Below, piece by piece: positions 54,974 to 63,126 of a stretch of 64,000 nt of DNA (position 1 is the first letter of the stretch; every line of letters starts with the position of its first letter). The notes under the pieces are model-generated. The model was not told the DNA's origin. It ran no database searches and was given only the letters and a program-made list of their open reading frames with translations. A program made the position numbers and the translations under genes. This DNA is from Bradyrhizobium sp. 141 (GTDB lineage: Bacteria; Pseudomonadota; Alphaproteobacteria; Rhizobiales; Xanthobacteraceae): assembly GCF_023074055.1 (NCBI RefSeq), contig NZ_JADPKR010000055.1, positions 95,591-159,590 of the forward strand. The letters are read 5' to 3'.

Positions 54974-55596
54974 TTTGCCTTGAGGCGCGGCTTGCGCTGC
55001 GTCTTGCCGCAGATCGCGTGACAATGGCAGTCGATGAGGTGGTCGTTGACCATGCCGGTCGCCTCCATGAAGGCATAGACGATGGTCGGGCCGACGAATT
55101 TGAAGCCGCGCGAGGACAGCTCTTTCGAGATTTGCACCGATAATGGTGTCGAGGCCGGCACGCTCGCGGTGGACTTGAACTGATTGACCTTGGGTCGTCC
55201 GTCCATGAAGTCCCACAGCAGCTTCGAGAAGCCCGGGCCCTTCTCCATGATGTCGAGATAGGACTTCGCGCTCGCTATCGCGCCGTCAATCTTGGCCTTG
55301 TTGCGCACGATGCCGGCATCGTTCATCAGCGCATGAACCTTCTTCTCGTTGTAGCGCGCGATCTTCTCCGGCTGGAAATCGTCGAAGGCTTTGCGGAAGT
55401 TGTCGCGCTTGCGCAGGATGGTGATCCAGGACAGGCCGGCCTGGAAACCGTCGAGGATCAGTTTTTCGTACAGCGCGCGATCGTCATATTCCGGCACACC
55501 CCATTCGGTGTCGTGATAGGCGACATAGAGCGGATCTTCACCAGGCCAGGGACAGCGGGTCTTTCCGTCGGGATGCAAGCGGGGAGCGCGGCTCAT
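54970..55596 (-). CDS. tag: DNA-3-methyladenine glycosylase I
   Basis: Tag, 208 residues: removes 3-methyladenine from alkylated DNA. Zinc ligands match E. coli Tag spacing: C15 (RCPWPG), H28 (AYHDTEWGVP), then H186 and C190 in HLIDCHCH. Also YEKLILDGFQAGLSWITIL with the catalytic Glu, and NDAGIVRNKAKIDGAI. It overlaps both neighbours by four bases (ATGA), so all three are coupled. Confidence 0.97.
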   Translation of the reverse strand: MSRAPRLHPDGKTRCPWPGEDPLYVAYHDTEWGVPEYDDRALYEKLILDGFQAGLSWITILRKRDNFRKAFDDFQPEKIARYNEKKVHALMNDAGIVRNKAKIDGAIASAKSYLDIMEKGPGFSKLLWDFMDGRPKVNQFKSTASVPASTPLSVQISKELSSRGFKFVGPTIVYAFMEATGMVNDHLIDCHCHAICGKTQRKPRLKAK

Positions 55597-56474
55597 GCGG
55601 TGGGCTGCTTCGTTGGAACGCGAACGACGTCTGGTTCAGCGAGCGTCAAAACCAGCCCCCCGGCAGTGAGCGGCTGGCCGGCGTCGAGCGCGTCCGCAAC
55701 ACGGTCGATGCGCACCAGCGCGATGCCCTTGCCGCCGGACGTCGAGCCGATGGTGCCGACCGGCTTGTCGCCGGCGAGAATGGTCGCGCCGGCCTCCGGC
55801 GAGGGGCCATCGAGCAGCACCTTCACGCTGCGGGTGCGCGCGGTGCCGCGATGCTGCATGCGCGAGACGACTTCCTGGCCGACATAGCAGCCCTTGTCGA
55901 AATCGACGCCGGCAAGGCGGTCCATGTTGGTCTCGTGCGGAAACGCGTCGCTGTACATGAAATCGAGCCCGCCGCGCGGCACGCCGAGCGCGATACGGTG
56001 CGCCTCGTATTCGGTCGGATCGACCAGTTCGGCCCCGACGAGATCGGACAGCTTCTGCTTGAGATCTTCAGGGATCAGGATGCGAACGCCGAGCCCGTCA
56101 TTGCGCGGGTCGGTGAAGGCGAGGTCTGGCTGGGCCGCGGGATGGCCGTCCCAGGCGGCAAGCACGCCGAGATCGCCGGAAAGGTTTTCCACCGTGACCT
56201 TGGCGCGCAGCTTGTAGAATTTCAGCTTGGTGGCGAGGCTATCTGCCAGCGCTTTCGGGCAGTCGATCAGGAACCCGCCGCCATGACCCGCGGGCGCTTC
56301 CGTGATCAGGAAATCCACGATGATCTTGCCCTGTGGCGTCAGCAGTGCGCCGAATCGCCCCAGGCCCGGTTTCAGCCTGTCGACGTCGGTCGTGACAAGG
56401 CCGTTGAGGAAGTTGCGCGCATCCTCGCCCGCGACCTTGACCACGCCCCGGTCGGGAAGAAACGCTGATTTCAT
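55593..56474 (-). CDS. ygfZ: YgfZ-type folate-binding iron-sulfur repair protein
   Basis: A 293-residue GcvT-related protein. The diagnostic KGCYVGQEVVSR motif is at 194-205 with its single functional Cys. N-terminal GEDARNFLNGLVTTDVDRL and RFGALLTPQGKIIVDFLI are typical. In E. coli YgfZ uses folate to help make or repair Fe-S proteins. First gene of the ygfZ-tag-HD operon; its start is clear of the divergent dihydroorotase by about 100 bp. Confidence 0.94.
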   Translation of the reverse strand: MKSAFLPDRGVVKVAGEDARNFLNGLVTTDVDRLKPGLGRFGALLTPQGKIIVDFLITEAPAGHGGGFLIDCPKALADSLATKLKFYKLRAKVTVENLSGDLGVLAAWDGHPAAQPDLAFTDPRNDGLGVRILIPEDLKQKLSDLVGAELVDPTEYEAHRIALGVPRGGLDFMYSDAFPHETNMDRLAGVDFDKGCYVGQEVVSRMQHRGTARTRSVKVLLDGPSPEAGATILAGDKPVGTIGSTSGGKGIALVRIDRVADALDAGQPLTAGGLVLTLAEPDVVRVPTKQPTA

Positions 56475-56575
56475 ACGAAAATCTCTTGCGACATGTTGCT
56501 CCGGAACGTAAGCCCGCGAGGCATAAACGACAAGACCTCGAGCCCTGCGCTTGGGGATGAGAGGGGCCTTCAGCC

Positions 56576-57910
56576 ATGACCCAGCGTTTCGACGTGATCC
56601 TCAAGGGCGGCACCGTGGTCAATCAAGACGGCGAGGGTGTTCGCGATATCGGCATCACGGGCGGCCGGATCGCCGAACTGGGCCCGTTGTCGCAGGCCTC
56701 GGCCGCGGAAGTGATCGACTGCAAGGGCCTGCACATCCTGCCCGGCGTCATGGACACGCAGGTGCATTTCCGCGAGCCCGGCCTGGAGCAGAAGGAAGAC
56801 CTCGAGACCGGTTCGCGCAGCGCCGTGATGGGCGGTGTCACCGCCGTGTTCGAGATGCCGAACACGTCTCCGTTGACGGTGACGGAGGCCACTTTCACCG
56901 ACAAGGTGAAGCGCGCCCATCACCGCATGCATTGCGATTTCGCCTTCTTCATCGGCGGCACTCGCGAGAACGTGCAGGATTTGCCGGTGCTGGAGCGCGC
57001 GCCGGGCTGCGCGGGCGTCAAAGTGTTCATCGGCTCCTCGACCGGCGCGCTGCTGGTGGAGGACGACGAGAGCCTGCGCCGCATCTTCCAGGTGATCCGC
57101 CGCCGCGCCGCGTTCCATGCCGAGGACGAGTATCGCCTCAACGACCGCAAATCGCTGCGCATCGAGGGCGATCCGCGCTCGCATCCGGTGTGGCGCGACG
57201 AGACCGCGGCGCTGATGGCGACCCAGCGCCTCGTCAAGCTCGCGCATGAGACCGGCAAGCGCATCCACGTGCTGCACATCTCGACCAAGGAAGAGATCGA
57301 GTTCCTGCGCGACCACAAGGACGTCGCCTCCTGCGAGGCGACGCCGCATCACCTCACGCTGGTCGCGCCCGAATGCTATGAGCGGCTCGGCACGTTGGCG
57401 CAGATGAACCCGCCGGTGCGCGGCGCCGATCATCGCGCCGGCATCTGGCGCGGCATCGAGCAGGGCATCATCGATGTGCTCGGCTCCGACCATGCCCCGC
57501 ACACGCTGGAGGAGAAGCAGAAGACCTATCCGGCCTCGCCGTCCGGCATGACCGGCGTCCAGACGCTGGTGCCGCTGATGCTCGATCACGTCAACGCGGG
57601 TCGACTCTCTCTGGCGCGCTTCGTCGATCTCACCAGCGCCGGCCCCGCGCGCCTCTACAACATGGCCTGCAAGGGCCGCATCGCCGCCGGCTACGACGCC
57701 GACTTCACGGTCGTTGATCTCAAGCGCAGCGAGACCATCACCAACAAATGGGTGGCGTCCAAGGCCGGCTGGACCCCCTATGACGGCGTCCGCGTGACAG
57801 GGTGGCCCGTCGGCACCTTCATCCGCGGCCGCCGCGTGATGTGGCAAGGCGAGCTGGTGACGGCCTCGCAAGGCGAGCCGGTGCGGTTTCTGGAGACGCT
57901 GAAGCAGTAA
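56576..57910 (+). CDS. pyrC: dihydroorotase-family amidohydrolase, atypical HxH
   Basis: A 444-residue dihydroorotase (COG0044 type; pyrimidine synthesis, carbamoyl aspartate to dihydroorotate). The metal-binding motif that normally reads DxHxHxREPG is here DTQVHFREPG, so the first metal His is Gln62 and only H64 remains. Other sites look intact: GVKVFIGSST, FHAEDEYRL, HVLHISTKEEIEFL and LGSDHAPHTLEEK. The same substitution is, from memory, common in related alphaproteobacteria. It may be a dihydroorotase with one weak metal site, or a paralogue acting on another cyclic amide; a second copy elsewhere cannot be excluded. Confidence 0.85.
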   Translation: MTQRFDVILKGGTVVNQDGEGVRDIGITGGRIAELGPLSQASAAEVIDCKGLHILPGVMDTQVHFREPGLEQKEDLETGSRSAVMGGVTAVFEMPNTSPLTVTEATFTDKVKRAHHRMHCDFAFFIGGTRENVQDLPVLERAPGCAGVKVFIGSSTGALLVEDDESLRRIFQVIRRRAAFHAEDEYRLNDRKSLRIEGDPRSHPVWRDETAALMATQRLVKLAHETGKRIHVLHISTKEEIEFLRDHKDVASCEATPHHLTLVAPECYERLGTLAQMNPPVRGADHRAGIWRGIEQGIIDVLGSDHAPHTLEEKQKTYPASPSGMTGVQTLVPLMLDHVNAGRLSLARFVDLTSAGPARLYNMACKGRIAAGYDADFTVVDLKRSETITNKWVASKAGWTPYDGVRVTGWPVGTFIRGRRVMWQGELVTASQGEPVRFLETLKQ

Positions 57911-57932
57911 GTTGCTGCGGTCGGTGTGATCC

Positions 57933-58058
57933 GTCATCCTGAGGTGCGCGCCATGCGGTGCTTTTGCACCGTATGGCAAGCCTCGAAGGATGAGCGGCCC
58001 CGCTGGTGGCCGTCGCCCTTCGAGGCCTCCGCTACGCTCCGGCACCTCAGGGTGACGG
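57933..58058. repeat. family B palindromic repeat, copy 3
   Basis: GTCATCCTGAGGTGCGCGCC, inner CCTCGAAGGATGAGCGGCC mirrored by GCCCTTCGAGGCC, and closing GCACCTCAGGGTGACGG. It lies between the dihydroorotase and sulfurtransferase genes. Confidence 0.9.
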
Positions 58059-58090
58059 AGATTGTGCGCGTATGACGGGAGAATATTCCA

Positions 58091-58957
58091 ATGAGTCAGA
58101 GTGCCCTCATCACCACTGAGCAGCTCGCCGCCATCCTCGGCGATCCCAACCTCCGCCTCTTCGACTGCACGACCTACAACGAGCCGGTGCCGCCGGGCAG
58201 CGACGTGCCGTACCGCGCGGTGCCCGGCGACAAGACGTTTGAAGCCGGCCACATTCCCGGTGCCGATTTCCTCGACTTGCAAGGCGAGTTCTCCGACGCC
58301 TCCGCGCAACAATTCTTCATGATGCCTGATGTCGCCCAGCTCGAGGCCGCCTTCGGCCGCCACGGCGTCGACGCAGGCAAGATCATCGCGCTCTACAGTA
58401 TCGGCACGATGATGTGGTCGACGCGGTTCTGGTGGATGCTGCGTTCGCTCGGCGTCGATGCGCATGTGCTCGACGGCGGCTTCGACAAATGGAAAGAAGA
58501 GGGGCGGCCGGTCGAGACAGGCGCACCGAAGGGATATCCGGCGACGACCTTCAAGGCTGCACCGCGCGCGGGCTTCTTCGTCGACAAGACCACCGTGAAG
58601 GCCCGGATCGGCGATCCCGCGACGGTCATCGTCAACGCGCTCGGGCCGCAGTTTCACCGCGGCCTCGAGCCGAGCCGCTACGGCCGGCCGGGCCGCGTTC
58701 CCGGCAGCGTCAACGTATCAGCCGCAACACTCGTGAACGCCGACAAGACGTTGACGACGCTCGCCGATGCCGAAGCCAAATTCGCGATGGCAGGCGTCAC
58801 GCGCGACAAGAATGTAATCTGCTATTGCGGCGGCGGCATCTCGGCGACGATCGACCTGTTCCTGCTGACGCAGCTCGGCTACGACAAGCTGACGCTCTAC
58901 GACGCCTCGATGGGTGAATGGGCGAGGGACCCGGAACTGCCGATCGAGACGGATTAG
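58091..58957 (+). CDS. SseA-type sulfurtransferase (two rhodanese domains)
   Basis: A 288-residue sulfurtransferase of the thiosulfate/mercaptopyruvate type: transfers sulfur to cyanide or thiols. The inactive N-terminal rhodanese domain has RLFDCTTYNEP and GHIPGADFLDL; the C-terminal one has the active Cys246 in CYCGGGISATIDLFLL. The loop CGGGIS differs from both classic rhodanese (CRKGVT) and mercaptopyruvate (CGTGVT) signatures, so the donor is uncertain. GGAG precedes the ATG. Confidence 0.92.
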   Translation: MSQSALITTEQLAAILGDPNLRLFDCTTYNEPVPPGSDVPYRAVPGDKTFEAGHIPGADFLDLQGEFSDASAQQFFMMPDVAQLEAAFGRHGVDAGKIIALYSIGTMMWSTRFWWMLRSLGVDAHVLDGGFDKWKEEGRPVETGAPKGYPATTFKAAPRAGFFVDKTTVKARIGDPATVIVNALGPQFHRGLEPSRYGRPGRVPGSVNVSAATLVNADKTLTTLADAEAKFAMAGVTRDKNVICYCGGGISATIDLFLLTQLGYDKLTLYDASMGEWARDPELPIETD

Positions 58958-59011
58958 GTTTGCTGACCCTTCCCTCCAGGGAGAGATCGCATTTGTACCT
59001 GCACAAGAGGT

Positions 59012-59096
59012 CGTCATGCCCGGGCTTGTCCCGGGCATCCACGTTCTTCGTGCCGCCGGCAAGACGTGGATGGCCGGGACAAGCCCGGCCATGACG
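59012..59096. repeat. family C palindromic repeat, copy 3
   Basis: CGTCATGCCCGGGCTTGTCC, CGGGCATCCACG on the left; GTGGATGGCCGGGACAAGCC, CGGCCATGACG on the right. It follows the sulfurtransferase gene. Confidence 0.92.
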
Positions 59097-59184
59097 ATGT
59101 GGAGACTATCGTGCCCAAAGCGCCCACATCTCAAATGCGATAGCCCTTCCTCGAGGGGAGGGTAAGATCAGGGCAAGAAATCTC

Positions 59185-59213
59185 GGAACCTTTCTTACTG
59201 GCCTGCATCCAAT
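59185..59213 (+). promoter_or_regulatory. ECF-type promoter upstream of the sigma gene
   Basis: GGAAC (59185-59189), then TTT one base later, and TCCAAT (59208-59213) after exactly 18 bases. An element with the same two blocks and the same spacing lies before the DUF4142 gene (59954-59982). GGAAC is the classic ECF -35. The ATG is 28 bases downstream. Confidence 0.65.
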
Positions 59214-59240
59214 GTCCGAAGCCAATGGAGGTGCCCCGCC

Positions 59241-59930
59241 ATGCCAGGGACCGCAGCCGGCCTGTCCGCCGGCGTCAGGACATCGGAAGCCGAGTTGATC
59301 GACCGTGCGCGGCGCCGGGATGAAGCCGCATTGCGCGAGATCATGCAGGCCAACAACCGCAGGCTCTACAGGCTCGCCCGCGGTATTCTGCGCAGTGATA
59401 GTGAGGCCGAGGACGTGGTGCAGGAAACCTATATCCGCGCATTCACGCATCTCGACGACTTTCTTGGTGCCTCGGCGCTGTCGACGTGGTTGTCGCGCAT
59501 TGCCATCAACGAAGCGCTCGGACGCGCACGCGGTCGGAAGCCGCAGGTCGAACTGGGATCGCTGCCGGAGGCGACGCTCGAAGCGCAAATCATCCAGTTT
59601 CCCCTTTCGTCCGCCGCAACTGATCCGGAAAAATCCATGGCTCAACGCGAAATCCAGCGCGTCGTCGAACACGCGGTCGATGAATTGCCCGACGCCTACC
59701 GCATGGTCTTCATCGCGCGGGTGATGGAGGGGATGAGCATGGAGGAGACGGCCGAGCTGCTCGGTATCAAGCCCGAGACAGTGAAGACGCGGCTGCACCG
59801 TGCGCGCACTCAGCTGCGCGAGAACGTCGAGAAGAAGATCGGCCCCGTCGTGATGGATGCCTTTCCGTTCGCCGGACAGCGCTGCGAGCGCCTGACGGAA
59901 GCCGTGCTCAAGCGCCTTGGCGTCGGCTGA
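59241..59930 (+). CDS. ECF RNA polymerase sigma factor
   Basis: A 229-residue extracytoplasmic-function sigma factor. Region 2 (about 20-95) contains RLYRLARGILRSDSEAEDVV and QETYIRAFTHLDDF; region 4 (about 145-195) contains DELPDAYRMVFIARVMEGMS and the helix-turn-helix AELLGIKPETVKTRLHRART. A C-terminal tail, DAFPFAGQRCERLTEAVLK, is conserved in some rhizobial ECF factors and contains the only Cys. No anti-sigma gene adjoins it. A GGAAC promoter in front and another before the next gene suggest autoregulation and control of the DUF4142-cupredoxin pair. Confidence 0.95.
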   Translation: MPGTAAGLSAGVRTSEAELIDRARRRDEAALREIMQANNRRLYRLARGILRSDSEAEDVVQETYIRAFTHLDDFLGASALSTWLSRIAINEALGRARGRKPQVELGSLPEATLEAQIIQFPLSSAATDPEKSMAQREIQRVVEHAVDELPDAYRMVFIARVMEGMSMEETAELLGIKPETVKTRLHRARTQLRENVEKKIGPVVMDAFPFAGQRCERLTEAVLKRLGVG

Positions 59931-59953
59931 TCGGCGTCGGCTGAAATTTTTCG

Positions 59954-59982
59954 GGAACGTTTGCGCGAAAGTCCCGTCCAAT
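59954..59982 (+). promoter_or_regulatory. ECF-type promoter upstream of DUF4142-cupredoxin
   Basis: GGAAC (59954-59958) and TCCAAT (59977-59982) with an 18-base gap, again with TTT one base after GGAAC. The start codon of the DUF4142 gene is 53 bases downstream. Confidence 0.65.
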
Positions 59983-60035
59983 CCCTGTGAAGCAACGCGC
60001 CGGCGAACCGCCCGGCAGCACAGGAGCGTCAAGCC

Positions 60036-60569
60036 ATGTTGATCCGATGGAACGCGGCGGTTGCCGCAGCAATTCTGTTGTCGAGCCCCGCGCTGCTGCA
60101 AGGCGCCAGCGCGGCCGACAAGCCCACCGATCCGCAGATCGCCCACATCGCCTATACCGCCGGCGTGATCGACATCAACGCGGCCAAACAGGCGCAGAAG
60201 AAGGCGAAGAGCAAGGACGTGAAGGCCTTTGCCGAGGACATGCTGCGCGACCACGAGGCGGTCAACAAGCAGGCGCTCGCGCTGGTCAAGAAGCTGAATG
60301 TCACGCCGGAGGACAACGACACCAGCAAGGCGCTGTCGAAGCAGGCGAGCGACAAGATGGCCGAGCTCGACAAGCTGGACGGCGCGGCGTTCGACAAGGC
60401 CTATGTCGCCAACGAGGTCGCCTACCACAAGGCGGTCAACGGCGCGCTGGAGACCCAGCTGATTCCGTCCGCGAACAATGCTGAGCTGAAGAGCCTGCTG
60501 CAAACCGGCCTGAAGATCTTCCAGGGGCATCAGCAGCACGCCGAGCACGTCGCGGCCGAGCTGAAATAG
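60036..60569 (+). CDS. DUF4142 secreted protein
   Basis: A 177-residue exported protein. Signal peptide about 1-27 (AAVAAAILLSSPALLQGASA). The mature part is an all-helical, ferritin-like DUF4142 domain: IAYTAGVIDINAAKQAQKKA, VKAFAEDMLRDHEAVNKQAL, NEVAYHKAVNGALETQLIPS and GHQQHAEHVAAEL. His and Glu residues recur (DHEA, YHKA, HQQH) but metal binding is unproven. It is ten bases upstream of a cupredoxin gene in an ECF-linked operon, suggesting an envelope redox or stress function. Confidence 0.92.
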   Translation: MLIRWNAAVAAAILLSSPALLQGASAADKPTDPQIAHIAYTAGVIDINAAKQAQKKAKSKDVKAFAEDMLRDHEAVNKQALALVKKLNVTPEDNDTSKALSKQASDKMAELDKLDGAAFDKAYVANEVAYHKAVNGALETQLIPSANNAELKSLLQTGLKIFQGHQQHAEHVAAELK

Positions 60570-60579
60570 GGAGTGTGCG

Positions 60580-60900
60580 ATGATGTCGGGGCGGCTGTGT
60601 TCGATCGCTATCGCGCTTGTCTTCGCGGCAATGGTCGCCCCGGCAGACGCCGCGACGATAGAGATCACGATGGAGAATCTCGTCATCTCACCGGCTGAGA
60701 TACCGGCCAAGGTCGGCGATACCATCAACTGGATCAACAAGGACGTCTTCGCCCACACCGCCACCGCGAAGAACGGCGACTTCGACGTGACACTGCCGCC
60801 GAAGAAATCGGCGACATCAGTTCTGAAGAAGGCGGGAACGATCGATTATTACTGCCGCTATCATCCCAACATGAAAGCGACTCTCAAGATCGAACCGTGA
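60580..60900 (+). CDS. periplasmic cupredoxin (amicyanin/plastocyanin-like)
   Basis: A 106-residue small blue-copper-type protein. Signal peptide about 1-24 (ending APADA). Type 1 copper ligands are complete: H59 in VFAHTATA, C92, H95 and M98 in YYCRYHPNMKATL. The short C-x2-H-x2-M loop is amicyanin-like. It probably shuttles electrons in the periplasm. It follows the DUF4142 gene by ten bases and shares its ECF-type promoter. Confidence 0.94.
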   Translation: MMSGRLCSIAIALVFAAMVAPADAATIEITMENLVISPAEIPAKVGDTINWINKDVFAHTATAKNGDFDVTLPPKKSATSVLKKAGTIDYYCRYHPNMKATLKIEP

Positions 60901-61052
60901 GGAGGGAGCACGTTCCCGATCGTATCAGGAACATCTCCCGCTCATTGCAAGACTAATGCTTGTCCGCGGGGGACGGCTTCCGTGCGATAAACGCGGCAGA
61001 CTTCGCGAACCTTTCGCTAAATCCTGTTCGCAAAGTCATTCATCCGTCAACT

Positions 61053-61080
61053 GGCCCCGCCCGAATGGCGGGGTCATTTT
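61053..61080 (+). terminator. rho-independent terminator after the cupredoxin operon
   Basis: GGCCCCGCC (61053-61061), loop CGAAT, GGCGGGGTC (61067-61075; one G-T pair), then ATTTT. It lies 150 bp downstream of the cupredoxin stop and just before the convergent small gene's stop. Confidence 0.75.
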
Positions 61081-61089
61081 CGGCAGTGC

Positions 61090-61356
61090 CTACTGCCTGC
61101 AGATGTCGACCGAGAATTCACCGTTGCGGATGCGGCCGGGAAAGCCCTCGACGAACTTGGCGACCGCGTCCTCGCCGTAGGTGCCGACGAGCTCGGCAAA
61201 GGCCGCAAACAGGCTCGCCTGCGCCAGGCAGTCGCCGTCGACGCCATCGTGGCGCGCCTCGGCCCAGGCCTCGTTGAGATAGCTCAATGCGGCCTGCTTC
61301 TGCTCGTGATCGGGCAGCGGCGCGCGTGCGGGGGCGTAGGAAATCGGCTGGCTCAT
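61090..61356 (-). CDS. small conserved hypothetical protein
   Basis: An 88-residue soluble protein of unknown function: a proline-rich start (SYAPARAPLPDHEQKQ) followed by predicted helices (AALSYLNEAWAEARHDG, CLAQASLFAAFAELVGTYGE) and ending FSVDICRQ. Two cysteines (DGDCLAQ and DICRQ). Codon usage fits the genome. No ribosome site stands out. Confidence 0.7.
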   Translation of the reverse strand: MSQPISYAPARAPLPDHEQKQAALSYLNEAWAEARHDGVDGDCLAQASLFAAFAELVGTYGEDAVAKFVEGFPGRIRNGEFSVDICRQ

Positions 61357-61494
61357 GAAACTCGATCAGGGCTGGGGCGCGATCCACGGCGATGCGCTGT
61401 GCAAGAGGTTTAGCACGGGCGTTAATGACCGCTAGGCCACATCTTTAGGAACGGTTAACGGCTGTGAACAAACTCGATGACAAAGTTCCGGCCG

Positions 61495-61540
61495 TTGTCA
61501 TTCCGGGGGCGCGACGAAGTCGCGAGCCACGCAATGACGA
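61495..61540. repeat. small palindromic repeat (family G)
   Basis: GTCATTCC ... CAATGAC outer arms around GCGCGACGAAGTCGCG (inner GCGAC/GTCGC hairpin). It follows the TIGR02301 gene's 3' end; fragments of a related element are at about 24757 and 35919. Confidence 0.7.
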
Positions 61541-61550
61541 CCAGAGAGTC

Positions 61551-61928
61551 TCAGTTCGCGTAGCGCGCCGTGAGATCCCGCGAGATCTTCGAGCCTTCCT
61601 CGATATAGCGGCGGATCGCCACCGTCGCCGCCGGCGTGCAGCTCCGGTAGGTCTGCTGAAAGCCGTTATAGCCGCGATTGAAGCCGGCGATCATCCGGGT
61701 GCGGCGCTCGCCGGAGGGGGTTTCGGCATCGATCAGCGCCTGCATCTCGTTGCGCCATTTGTTGCCCTCGTTGGACCCGCAGATGCCGCGCAGATAGTGC
61801 AGCCCGCCGAGGATCTCCGCCAGCCGCTGCAAATCGCCGTCAAACGGCGCCGCCACGTCCTGGGCCCTCATGGGCGCGGAGGCGCAGGCGAGAATCAGGG
61901 CAAAAATGGCGAGAAATCGCGTGGACAT
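61551..61928 (-). CDS. TIGR02301 family secreted protein
   Basis: A 125-residue exported protein. Signal peptide about 1-22 (RFLAIFALILACASAPMRA). Mature sequence: DLQRLAEILGGLHYLRGICG, WRNEMQALIDAETPSGERR, MIAGFNRGYNGFQQTYRSCT, matching TIGR02301, a Rhizobiales-restricted family of unknown function with two conserved Cys. The ATG at 61928 is fixed by the signal peptide; the upstream extension is repeat DNA. Confidence 0.9.
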   Translation of the reverse strand: MSTRFLAIFALILACASAPMRAQDVAAPFDGDLQRLAEILGGLHYLRGICGSNEGNKWRNEMQALIDAETPSGERRTRMIAGFNRGYNGFQQTYRSCTPAATVAIRRYIEEGSKISRDLTARYAN

Positions 61929-62000
61929 CGGCGGGCTGTATGCCCCCTCGGGGCGGTGGACGCAAGGTGACGTGAGGGACGCAGCGAACGCGCCCACAGC

Positions 62001-62084
62001 GTCATGGCCGGGCTTGTCCCGGCCATCCACGTCTTGCCAGGCAGCACGGAGAACGTGGATGCCCGGGACAAGCCCCGGCATGAC
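62001..62084. repeat. family C palindromic repeat, copy 4
   Basis: GTCATGGCCGGGCTTGTCCC, GGCCATCCACGT on the left; ACGTGGATGCCCGGGACAAG, CCCCGGCATGAC on the right. It lies between the TIGR02301 and NUDIX genes. Confidence 0.92.
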
Positions 62085-62093
62085 GAATTCTGG

Positions 62094-62531
62094 TCAATCT
62101 CCGGCCACCAGCCGCGCGGCGGACTGGATGACCTCTTCCAGCCCCCCGGTCAGCTTGAGGTCGCCGAGGCTGGCCAGGGCGTCGGGCACGATCCAGCGGT
62201 AGTCGTCGAGCTCGTCGTTCAGGACCGGCTCACGGGCCGTCCAGCGGGCGGCAAACGACATGATCAAATAATGGCCGGCGCCGGCGGCCGCCGGCAGCAC
62301 TTCGCGCCAGCCGGCGAGGCCAACGATCGCGATGTCGAGCCCGGTTTCCTCGTCGACCTCGCGGCTCAGTGCCTGGTGCAGCGATTCGCCGAATTCGACC
62401 CGGCCGCCCGGGAGCGAATAGAAGCCCTTGGCGGGCGAGCGGGCGCGGCGGGTCAGCAGCACCTTGCCGTCGCGGAAAATGGCGGCGCTGACGGCAAGCT
62501 GGGGATGGGTGGGCTGGACGACTGAAACCAT
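62094..62531 (-). CDS. NUDIX hydrolase
   Basis: A 145-residue Nudix enzyme with an intact box: GGRVEFGESLHQALSREVDE then ETGLDI, satisfying Gx5Ex7REUxEExGU. Ahead of it are AAIFRDGKVLLTRRARSP and FYSLPGG. It hydrolyses a nucleoside-diphosphate derivative; substrate unknown. It contrasts with the degenerate Nudix domain of the NadQ-type regulator. ATG at 62531 chosen over one eight codons upstream. Confidence 0.92.
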   Translation of the reverse strand: MVSVVQPTHPQLAVSAAIFRDGKVLLTRRARSPAKGFYSLPGGRVEFGESLHQALSREVDEETGLDIAIVGLAGWREVLPAAAGAGHYLIMSFAARWTAREPVLNDELDDYRWIVPDALASLGDLKLTGGLEEVIQSAARLVAGD

Positions 62532-62564
62532 TTTCTTAAAGGACCTGTTCTGCAAGGACCTGGC

Positions 62565-63065
62565 TCAGTTCGCCATGATGGTATCGACGTCCGCTTCGGC
62601 CCCGCCATGGATGATGCCGCCGCAGGCCGCGATCAGCGGCTTGACCCAGAGCGCGGCCTGCTCGGCGAGGCGGATGCGCGTCGTGTCCTTCTCGACCTCG
62701 CGCATGGCTGAGCCGACCGCAGTCAGGATCGAGGTCATGGTATCGGTGAGGTGGTCAAACTGGGCGCGGACGTTGGGATCGGCCTTCTCATAGGCTTCGA
62801 TGGCGAGGTCGCGCGCCTTGAAATTCGACGCCGTGAAATGCTCGGCATAGGACAGCGGCGACCAGGTCAGAAAATCTTCCGCGCATTCGGGCATGTCGGG
62901 GACCATTTCCAGCAGCATCACGGCTTCATTGAAATGGTTGAGATAGTCAGTGGCAAGCCCGGTCCGCGGGTTGATGTTGGCCACGCGCAACCGCTCGGCC
63001 CAGGCGGAGGCCTCGGGGCCCGTCTGTGCATGAGTCTGCGCGGGTTGGGAGGCCATTGAGCTCAT
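62565..63065 (-). CDS. conserved hypothetical protein
   Basis: A 166-residue, mainly helical soluble protein of unknown function. Its first 20 residues are low-complexity (SQPAQTHAQTGPEAS). The core has NPRTGLATDYLNHFNEAVML, DFLTWSPLSYAEHFTASNFK, FDHLTDTMTSILTAVGSAMR, ending CGGIIHGGAEADVDTIMAN. It looks like the widespread Rhizobiales hypothetical found next to SRAP or NUDIX genes. An ATG three codons in (63056) is an alternative start. Divergent from the SRAP gene, sharing a 61-bp promoter gap. Confidence 0.8.
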   Translation of the reverse strand: MSSMASQPAQTHAQTGPEASAWAERLRVANINPRTGLATDYLNHFNEAVMLLEMVPDMPECAEDFLTWSPLSYAEHFTASNFKARDLAIEAYEKADPNVRAQFDHLTDTMTSILTAVGSAMREVEKDTTRIRLAEQAALWVKPLIAACGGIIHGGAEADVDTIMAN

Positions 63066-63126
63066 CAGCCGCAGTGTTAACGTTCGGGGTTAAAAGGACC
63101 TGAACGGACCCTATATAGCGCTTGGG

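Noticed and set aside
61016..61044. GCGAAC ... GTTCGC inverted repeat after the cupredoxin gene
   Set aside because: GAAC and GTTC face each other rather than forming the direct repeat needed for alphaproteobacterial LexA, and it lies downstream of genes on both strands.
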